This document shows positions 1 to 4,928 of a stretch of DNA of 10,278 nt, in pieces (position 1 is the first letter of the stretch; each line of letters starts with the position of its first letter). Where the stretch lies: assembly GCA_034666705.1 (NCBI GenBank), contig JAXDLH010000209.1:1-10278 (forward strand). Direction: 5' to 3'. The stretch comes from JAXDLH01 sp034666705 (GTDB taxonomy: Bacteria; Chloroflexota; UBA6077; SHYK01). The notes below the pieces were generated by a model. That model saw only the letters and a program-made list of their open reading frames with translations. It made no database searches and was not told the origin of the DNA. A program made the position numbers and the translations under genes.

Positions 1-220
1 CATGGAGTGTACCTCGTGAAGCGATCTCTTCGACGTTGAGGATTCTACACAGCTTCCGTGCGCGGCCAAGCAGCCCTTCAAGAGCATCGTGCGGTCTGTC
101 ATGAGCGTGTAATCGCTGTTCAGCGGGGAAATGTCTGAGATAATGCGGGCGAGTGACGTGTCTCAAAGGCTCCATCGTGCTGGGAGCAGGGTGCAAGCCT
201 CACGGATGAAAGGTGGAGAG
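1..220. other. Left-edge region without a convincing gene
   Basis: I see no credible complete gene here. On the plus strand all frames close early, except one that reads into the VOC gene from an ATG at 131; that ATG lacks a well-spaced ribosome binding site and the extra residues look nothing like a glyoxalase fold. On the minus strand an open frame runs from an ATG at 175 to the window edge (about 58 codons). It has no Shine-Dalgarno and uses AGA, TTA and mixed third bases unlike the neighbouring genes. The region is probably the upstream leader and promoter of the VOC gene, but no clear -35/-10 pair stands out. Confidence 0.5.
211..218 (+). promoter_or_regulatory. Ribosome binding site that fixes the first VOC gene start
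   Basis: The purine-rich AGGTGGAG ends two bases before the ATG at 221, with its GGTGGAG core a few bases upstream, a normal Shine-Dalgarno arrangement. It favours 221 over the in-frame ATG at 131, because the glyoxalase fold begins directly after 221 (MPKLRHIALS). Confidence 0.6.
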
Positions 221-616
221 ATGCCAAAGCTGCGGCACATTGCGCTGTCGACCAAGGACCCGGAGGCGGTCGCGGAGTTTTACAAGCGTGTCTTCGAGAT
301 GAAGGAGGTTGGGCGGACCAACACCGAGCTCGCGCAGGGCATTTACCTGAGTGACGGCACGATCAACATGGCGGTCCTCAATTTCAAGACTGATCAGCTC
401 AATCGTGGCATGGACTATGTTGGCTTGCACCACATCGGCTTCGTCGTCGAGGATCTCGAGGAGGTCGGCGAGCGACTCAAGGAGAACGGCGCTGAGCTCA
501 TGCAGCCGCGCCCGACGACGCCCACGCAGTTCTTCGAGGTAAAGCACCGTGGCCCCGACGGCGTCGTAGTCGACACCTCCGAGCACCCGTGGCTCGGCGC
601 CGCTGGCCTGGAGTAA
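221..616 (+). CDS. VOC (glyoxalase/bleomycin-resistance fold) family protein
   Basis: A 131-residue single-module pair of beta-alpha-beta-beta-beta units, the usual size for a stand-alone vicinal oxygen chelate protein. Visible family features are the opening LRHIALSTKDPEAVAEFY with the first metal ligand His6, the second half opening with LHHIGFVVEDLEEV carrying His71, and the C-terminal GPDGVVVDTSEHPW. At the place where most VOC enzymes have the third ligand Glu (PDG-N-x-I-E) this protein has Asp118, a variant I associate with some catabolic-cluster VOC proteins. Members act as glyoxalases, epimerases, extradiol dioxygenases or binding proteins, so the reaction cannot be named. It is cytoplasmic (no signal peptide). 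The start at 221 is chosen for the ribosome binding site and the fold boundary; a longer frame opens at 131. The gene converges with the ThDP enzyme gene, only 10 bases separating the two stop codons. Confidence 0.85.
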   Translation: MPKLRHIALSTKDPEAVAEFYKRVFEMKEVGRTNTELAQGIYLSDGTINMAVLNFKTDQLNRGMDYVGLHHIGFVVEDLEEVGERLKENGAELMQPRPTTPTQFFEVKHRGPDGVVVDTSEHPWLGAAGLE

Positions 617-626
617 GTCCCTTCCG

Positions 627-2225
627 TCAGTCGTAGACGGTCTGGGAGTAGGCTTCGGCGTCGATGCGGGCCTCGATGACACTCGGACCGTCGAGTCCGA
701 ACGCCCACTCCAGCGCGTCGGCCAGCTCTTCTCCATTCGCGGCACCGCGGCACGGCACGCCGAAGTAGTGCGTGGGCGGCGGGGGCGGCTCGCCGAGCTC
801 GACGCCATAGCTCGGCAGCTTGCGGCGCTCCTGCTTCACCTTCATCAGGCCGAGCCAGCCGTCGTTCAACACGATGACGGGCACGCGGAGTCCCAGCCGG
901 CGCGCCATCGCCAGCTCCCCGGCCGTCATCTGGAACCCGCCGTCGCCCACGATGGCGACGACGTGCCGGTCCGGGTGCACGAGCTTTGCCGCGTACGCGG
1001 CCGGCATGCCGAACCCCATCGAGGACCAGCCATTGGTGCCGAGGGCCGTATCCGGCAGATCCGTGCGCCACTGCGACGCGATCTGATGGGTGTGCGCACC
1101 CACGTCGTACGCGAGGATCGCGTCGTGCGGGAGCCGCGCGCGCAGGAGATCGAGCACCTCGTGGAGCGGAAAACCGGCCGAGGGCGCGCGGAGCGCACGA
1201 TCGAACGTCGCGCGGTGCGTGGCGAAGTCGTGCGGCTGCCAATCGTTCGACGTAGGGGGGAGCGCGGCGAGCGCGCGAATGGCATCGTCGAGCGCCACCG
1301 CACGGTTCGCGACGAAGTTGATCGCGCCGGCATTGTCTGCCGTCTCGGTGCTCACGTGGACGACCGGCGTGGCGCCCGCCCACTCCTCATAGTTGATTTC
1401 AATTGGATCGAAGCCCACAGCTAGGATCAGATCAGTCTGGTTCACGAAGCGCTGTACGTCCGTGCGCCGCGCGCGCCCCACGACTCCGCACCAGTTCGGG
1501 TGGCTCTCGGGCAGCCAACCCTTCGCGTGCATGGTCGTCACGAACGGCAGATGCTGCTGCTCGGCGAACGCGAGCAGCGATCCTGCTGCCGCGCTGCGCG
1601 TGATGCCGAGCCCCGTGACCAGCAAGGGGCGCCGGGCGCCGGCAAGCGCCGCGGCCACCGCCTCCGCCACGTCGCCAATCGGTTCTGTCGTGGCAAGCGC
1701 CGCTTGCCGCGGGGTACTCCGCTGCGCTGCCTCGGCGATGCTCACGTCCTCTGGGAGGTCGAGGTGAACCGGGCCCGGCGGCTCCGCAAGGGCAATGCGC
1801 AATGCCTCGGCGACCGACTCCACAAGATTGTCCGTGCGCAGGCCAAACGTGGCTTTGGTCAGCGGCCGGAACAGCGCCTGGTGGTCGATGCGCATCTGGA
1901 TGCGGCGGTCGAGCCACGGCGTCGCCACGTTGCAGGTGATCGCGAGGGCTGGCGCACGGTCGAGCCAGGCGGCGCCGATGCCGGTGGTGAGATTCGTCGC
2001 GCCCGGGCCGACGGTCGCCACGCAGACGCCGGGCGCGCCGGTGAGGTGGCCGACGGTGGCCGCCATGAATCCCGCGGAGCTCTCACTCGCGGTCAGCACG
2101 AAGTCGATGCTGCTCCGCCGGAGCGCATCCATGAGCGCAAGGACCGGTCCGCTGGGCACGCCGAAGACCCAGCGCACCCCGCTGGCCTCCAGCATCTCGA
2201 CGAGGATCTCGACGTTTTGCATCAT
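627..2225 (-). CDS. Thiamine-diphosphate enzyme, acetolactate synthase / 2-oxoacid decarboxylase superfamily
   Basis: A 532-residue protein with the three domains of the ThDP-dependent POX/ALS family: an N-terminal Pyr domain (about 1-165), a central Rossmann-like domain (about 185-320) and a C-terminal PP domain (about 355-520). Glu48 in TASESSAGFMA sits where the cofactor-activating glutamate lies. The ThDP/Mg motif is GDGG (427-430) followed by N454-D455 in VLNDGWLGLMK. The TVGPGATNLTTGIGAAW stretch is typical of acetolactate synthase-like proteins. Family chemistry is decarboxylation of a 2-oxoacid, with or without carboligation; the product cannot be fixed from sequence. No regulatory subunit or branched-chain amino acid gene is adjacent, so biosynthetic IlvB is less likely than a catabolic role. 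The start is four bases after the dehydrogenase stop, with a second ATG immediately following, so the two genes are almost certainly cotranscribed and translationally coupled. A run of five prolines (480-484 region) is unusual. Cytoplasmic. Confidence 0.88.
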   Translation of the reverse strand: MMQNVEILVEMLEASGVRWVFGVPSGPVLALMDALRRSSIDFVLTASESSAGFMAATVGHLTGAPGVCVATVGPGATNLTTGIGAAWLDRAPALAITCNVATPWLDRRIQMRIDHQALFRPLTKATFGLRTDNLVESVAEALRIALAEPPGPVHLDLPEDVSIAEAAQRSTPRQAALATTEPIGDVAEAVAAALAGARRPLLVTGLGITRSAAAGSLLAFAEQQHLPFVTTMHAKGWLPESHPNWCGVVGRARRTDVQRFVNQTDLILAVGFDPIEINYEEWAGATPVVHVSTETADNAGAINFVANRAVALDDAIRALAALPPTSNDWQPHDFATHRATFDRALRAPSAGFPLHEVLDLLRARLPHDAILAYDVGAHTHQIASQWRTDLPDTALGTNGWSSMGFGMPAAYAAKLVHPDRHVVAIVGDGGFQMTAGELAMARRLGLRVPVIVLNDGWLGLMKVKQERRKLPSYGVELGEPPPPPTHYFGVPCRGAANGEELADALEWAFGLDGPSVIEARIDAEAYSQTVYD

Positions 2226-2229
2226 GCGG

Positions 2230-3207
2230 TCAGTTCAGTCGACAGCGCGGCGGCTCGCCCCTGAGCACGCGGGCGACCTCTTCGGCCGCCAACCGCCGCA
2301 GGTCGCGGTCGCCCTCTTCTGAATAGTAGGCGACGTGTGGCGAGGCGACGAAGTTGGGGCAGCGCAGCAATGGGTGCGCTGGATCCGGGGGCTCGCGCTC
2401 CCACACGTCACACGCCGCGCCCTCGATCCACTCATGCTCGAGCGCCTGGGCCAGCGCGAGTTGGTCGACCACCGGGCCGCGCGAGGTATTCACCAGTACT
2501 GCGTTCCGCTTCATGCGACGCAACTGCGGCTCTCCGATCAAGTGAGTGGTCTCAGGGCTGAGGGGCACATGGAGGGTCACTGCGTCCGCGGAGGCCAGCA
2601 GCTCGTCTATGCTTACCGGGCGCACGCCTCGCGCCGTTATCTCCTCGGGCGCGATGTACGGATCGCAGGCGATGACCTCGCCGAAGAACGCCCGGGCGCG
2701 AGCGGCGAACTCGCGGCCGATTCGGCCGAAGCCGACGATCCCCGCGGTTTGCAGCGATAGCCGATGGATCGTGCGGGCCTGCTCCCAGTCTTGCCAGCGG
2801 CCGGTGCGCAGACTGCTGTCGTAGAAGAGCAACTGGCGGCGCAGCGCCAATAGTTGTGAGAGGGCGTGGACCGCGACCTCCTCGCTGCCATAGTCGGGCA
2901 CGTTGCAGCCGGGGATGCCGCGCTCAGTAAGTGCTGTCAGATCGAGATTTTCATAACCGACGCCGCCCCGCACGGCGATGCGGAGCTTCGGCGCCGCGGC
3001 CACGGCGGGCTCGTCGACGGGTACGCGATGGGTGATGATCGCATCGGCGATCGCGAGGTGGCGCGCGTACGCGGCGCGGTCGAGGTTGTTGTGATCGAGG
3101 CGCGCGTCGACGATGATGGCGTCAATCGCGTCGTAGATCGGCTTTACCCGGCTCATGTCATCGGAGTAGTCCGACCGATCGGTGTAGAGCACGTAAAACT
3201 GCGGCAG
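2230..3207 (-). CDS. D-isomer-specific 2-hydroxyacid dehydrogenase (C-terminal-binding-protein / PGDH-like)
   Basis: NAD-dependent reduction or oxidation between a D-2-hydroxyacid and a 2-oxoacid. Numbered from residue 1 at base 3207 (325 aa), the substrate-binding domain flanks a Rossmann core with GFGRIG at 159-164. Asp182 (VIACDPY) follows the second strand and suggests NAD over NADP. The catalytic trio typical of the family is visible: Arg243 (VNTSRGPVVD), Glu272 (WEREPP) and His291 (ASPHVAYYS). The start is ambiguous. A GTG at 3264 extends the protein by 19 residues but has a poor ribosome site. A CTG at 3207 lies six bases after a clear GGAGG and immediately precedes the first beta strand (PQFYVLYTD), so I prefer it; a GTG at 3192 would clip that strand. 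First gene of an operon with the ThDP enzyme, 4 bases apart; together they could oxidise a hydroxyacid and then decarboxylate the oxoacid (inference). True substrate unknown. Confidence 0.87.
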   Translation of the reverse strand: MPQFYVLYTDRSDYSDDMSRVKPIYDAIDAIIVDARLDHNNLDRAAYARHLAIADAIITHRVPVDEPAVAAAPKLRIAVRGGVGYENLDLTALTERGIPGCNVPDYGSEEVAVHALSQLLALRRQLLFYDSSLRTGRWQDWEQARTIHRLSLQTAGIVGFGRIGREFAARARAFFGEVIACDPYIAPEEITARGVRPVSIDELLASADAVTLHVPLSPETTHLIGEPQLRRMKRNAVLVNTSRGPVVDQLALAQALEHEWIEGAACDVWEREPPDPAHPLLRCPNFVASPHVAYYSEEGDRDLRRLAAEEVARVLRGEPPRCRLN

Positions 3208-3213
3208 CTCGAT

Positions 3214-3222
3214 CCTCCACCT
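3214..3222 (-). promoter_or_regulatory. Ribosome binding site suggesting a CTG start for the dehydrogenase
   Basis: On the minus strand the sequence reads AGGTGGAGG, then six bases, then CTG (3207). It is the only good Shine-Dalgarno near the 5' end of this gene. The competing GTG at 3264 and GTG at 3192 have none at proper spacing, and the first ATG further in lies beyond the first beta strand. Confidence 0.45.
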
Positions 3223-3267
3223 TTTCGAAGCGGCCCGCGCCGAGCTTGCGGCAGCCGGTGCCACCCT

Positions 3268-3297
3268 GTTCTACCGTCCGCCGCCAGGCAAACGCAA
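3268..3297 (-). promoter_or_regulatory. Weak sigma70-like promoter candidate for the dehydrogenase operon
   Basis: Minus strand: TTGCGT at 3297-3292, an 18-base spacer and TAGAAC at 3273-3268. Transcription would begin near 3262, leaving a leader of about 55 bases before the CTG at 3207 and excluding the GTG at 3264. The match is only moderate and other sigma factors may be used. Confidence 0.22.
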
Positions 3298-3389
3298 CGC
3301 CCCGAGATCGTGGCACTCGCGCCGCACGGCCGATCGGACTACACTGGCGGCAGTGCCGGCGGAGTGAACGGGACGACGAGTAGGGCGAT

Positions 3390-3401
3390 CGTTGGCCAAC
3401 G
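3390..3401. promoter_or_regulatory. Perfect 12-bp palindrome, candidate operator
   Basis: CGTTGGCCAACG is exactly self-complementary and lies 76 bases upstream of the Rieske start in the divergent region. Symmetric sites of this size are typical for dimeric repressors or activators, but no known consensus is recognised. It also contains a MscI-like TGGCCA core, so chance occurrence in GC-rich DNA is possible. Confidence 0.3.
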
Positions 3402-3466
3402 GTGGGTGGCGGCCGGAGCGCAGCGGGCTAACGCTCGCAGGAAGCGGGATAGCCAAACCCGCTCAT

Positions 3467-3475
3467 GAGGAGGAG
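3467..3475 (+). promoter_or_regulatory. Strong ribosome binding site of the Rieske oxygenase gene
   Basis: GAGGAGGAG, containing the full AGGAGG anti-16S core at 3468-3473, lies four bases before the ATG at 3478. This is the strongest Shine-Dalgarno in the window and supports both the start and high translation. It sits just 3' of a 6-bp stem (3443-3463). Confidence 0.7.
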
Positions 3476-3477
3476 CG

Positions 3478-4743
3478 ATGCTTTCCAAAGAAGAAAATGA
3501 GCTGCTGACCCGGGTTGGGCCGGGGTCCCGGATGGGCGAGATGCTACGGCGGTACTGGCTGCCGGCCTGTCTCGCCGAAGAGATTCCTGCGCCCGACTGC
3601 GACCCGGTCCGCGTGCGGCTCCTCGGCGAGGACCTGGTGGTCTTCCGGGATTCCAATGGCCGCGTCGGGTTGGTCAAGGAGAACTGCGCCCATCGCGGCG
3701 CCTCGCTCTTCCTCGGGCGCAATGAAGAGGGCGGCCTCCGCTGCCTCTACCACGGCTGGAAATGCGACGTGGAGGGGCGCATTCTCGACATGCCCTGCGA
3801 GCCTGGCGGCAGCACCTTCAAAGACCGCGTGCGCCAGCCCGCGTACCCGGTGCGCGAGGCCGGCGACATCGTATGGGCCTACATGGGGCCGCTGGAGAAG
3901 ATGCCGGAGCTCCCGACCTTTGAGTGGATGCTCGTCCCATCGACGCAGCGCAGCATTGCGAAGATGCGCGCGGAGTGCAACTACGCCCAGTCACTGGAGG
4001 GCACGCTCGACTACGCACATGCCACCGTGCTGCACTCCGGTTGGGCGGTGATGGGCACCTGGCAGTACGACGAGTGGCACCGGCCCACACGCGATACGGC
4101 GCCGCGCCATGAGATCGAGGACACGTCGTGGGGCTTCCGCTACGCGGCGATCTCGACGCACTTCGAGGAGCCGGACCAGAAGAAGTACATTCAGGCGAAG
4201 TGCTTCGCGCTACCCTTCCACAGCATCCTCGGCTCCATGATCCACCTCTTCGTGCCTATGGACGACGAGCACACCTGGAATTACAACATCTTCTTCGATC
4301 GCAAGAAGGAGCTGGACCACGCCGAGCACCTGCGCCGGCGGCACCAGGTGATCGGTGTGGATCTCAACCCGGACCGGACCCGCGTGCAGACGCTCGCCAA
4401 CAACTTCCTGCAAGATCGGGCATTGATGCGGGAGAAGCGGAGCTACTCAGGCATCCTTGGAAGCGGCCCGAACCAGGACATGGCCGTGCTCGAGAGCATG
4501 AAGCCGATCTACGATCGCACGGAGGAGCACCTCGCCGCCTCCGACGAGGCGGTGATTCACTGGCGGCGGTACGTCCTGGACGCCTTGGACGCATTCGAGG
4601 AGGGCGCCGATCCGCCTGGCACGCAACCCGGGCTGCACTTCGCGGAGTTGTGTGGGATCGATACGGTGCTGCCAATCGATGCGCCCTGGCAAGAGGCGTA
4701 CGCCAGGGTCCAACAGCTCGAAGCGGTCTACGCGGGTCGCTGA
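3478..4743 (+). CDS. Rieske non-heme iron oxygenase, alpha subunit (phthalate 4,5-dioxygenase-like)
   Basis: A 421-residue ring-hydroxylating or demethylating oxygenase component. The N-terminal Rieske domain (about 25-140) has the [2Fe-2S] ligands Cys70-His72 (CAHRG) and Cys89-His92 (CLYHGWK). The catalytic domain has the mononuclear iron site Asp178-x2-His181-x4-His186 (DYAHATVLH), with Asp334 (NQDMAVLES) as the carboxylate ligand; Asp178 is the bridge to the neighbouring Rieske centre. The C-terminal IYDRTEEHLAASDEAVIHWRR is characteristic of the phthalate 4,5-dioxygenase / vanillate-demethylase-like single-alpha group, and length fits (about 420-450). All redox ligands are intact, so it should be active. 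These enzymes use O2 and electrons from a separate FMN/[2Fe-2S] reductase, which is not in this window. Substrate unknown: an aromatic acid, an aryl ether or an N-methyl compound are all possible. Divergent from the dehydrogenase operon; the SBP gene follows 185 bases later on the same strand. Confidence 0.92.
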   Translation: MLSKEENELLTRVGPGSRMGEMLRRYWLPACLAEEIPAPDCDPVRVRLLGEDLVVFRDSNGRVGLVKENCAHRGASLFLGRNEEGGLRCLYHGWKCDVEGRILDMPCEPGGSTFKDRVRQPAYPVREAGDIVWAYMGPLEKMPELPTFEWMLVPSTQRSIAKMRAECNYAQSLEGTLDYAHATVLHSGWAVMGTWQYDEWHRPTRDTAPRHEIEDTSWGFRYAAISTHFEEPDQKKYIQAKCFALPFHSILGSMIHLFVPMDDEHTWNYNIFFDRKKELDHAEHLRRRHQVIGVDLNPDRTRVQTLANNFLQDRALMREKRSYSGILGSGPNQDMAVLESMKPIYDRTEEHLAASDEAVIHWRRYVLDALDAFEEGADPPGTQPGLHFAELCGIDTVLPIDAPWQEAYARVQQLEAVYAGR

Positions 4744-4868
4744 GTCCCCTGTCGGTAGTGAGCTATGGGATTAACTTGACCTCTGGCATCGTTGCCGGGG
4801 GCAACCTGGATGGGTCCCCGCACTGTCGCCCCCTGCGCGAAAAAGGGGGGGAAGGGGACTCACGCGAC
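4736..4868. repeat. Long-range inverted repeat bracketing the Rieske-SBP spacer
   Basis: The left arm at 4736-4749 (GTCGC then TGAGTCCCC, spanning the Rieske stop codon) is the reverse complement of the right arm at 4854-4868 (GGGGACTCA, one extra C, then GCGAC): 14 paired bases with one bulge. Between them are a compact 6-bp hairpin GTTGCC-GGG-GGCAAC (4791-4805) and a GC stem CCCCCT/AGGGGG (4829-4834 with 4844-4849). A second GTCCCC at 4814-4819 could pair with the same right arm, giving alternative folds. It could be a terminator or attenuator, a leader element of the SBP transcript or an interspersed repeat. There is no U-tract, so a classical intrinsic terminator is unlikely. Confidence 0.45.
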
Positions 4869-4928
4869 AATGCCGGGTCCGTGTGTGTCATACAAAGCGT
4901 GTTGTGCATAGCCGCGAGGGGATGAAAA
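4744..4928. other. Spacer upstream of the SBP gene
   Basis: 185 bases with no open frame that looks coding. It is dominated by the inverted repeats described for 4736-4868. A TTGACC hexamer at 4776-4781 resembles a -35 element but has no matching -10 at 16-18 bases. A ribosome binding site GAGGGG at 4916-4921 ends seven bases before the GTG at 4929. Confidence 0.45.

Larger units (their letters stand above)
3208..3477. promoter_or_regulatory. Divergent regulatory region between the dehydrogenase operon and the Rieske gene
   Basis: About 270 bases without a gene (if the dehydrogenase starts near 3207) from which both transcription units diverge. It contains a 12-bp perfect palindrome at 3390-3401, a pair of 9-base direct repeats 21 bases apart at 3422 and 3443, a short inverted repeat CACTG/CAGTG at 3342-3355, and a weak minus-strand promoter-like pair. 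No regulator gene lies next to it. Shared control of both units by one operator is an inference from geometry. Confidence 0.5.

Noticed and set aside
1..175. Minus-strand open frame from an ATG at 175 to the left edge, about 58 codons
   Set aside because: No ribosome binding site, codon use with AGA/TTA and mixed third bases unlike the real genes, and no recognisable domain. It could only be rescued by sequence beyond the window edge.
131..220. 30-residue N-terminal extension of the first VOC protein
   Set aside because: No properly spaced Shine-Dalgarno at 131, the extension does not resemble the fold, and a good site precedes 221.
415..1383. 322-residue minus-strand frame overlapping the ThDP gene and the VOC gene
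   Set aside because: Arg/Ala/Pro-rich composition typical of an off-frame read through GC-rich coding DNA; it overlaps two well-supported genes.
1500..2264. 254-residue plus-strand frame antisense to the ThDP gene
   Set aside because: Arg/His-rich shadow of a clearly supported coding region.
4776..4804. Promoter with TTGACC as -35 upstream of the SBP gene
   Set aside because: No -10-like hexamer at 16-18 bases; the downstream bases are GC-rich and form a hairpin.
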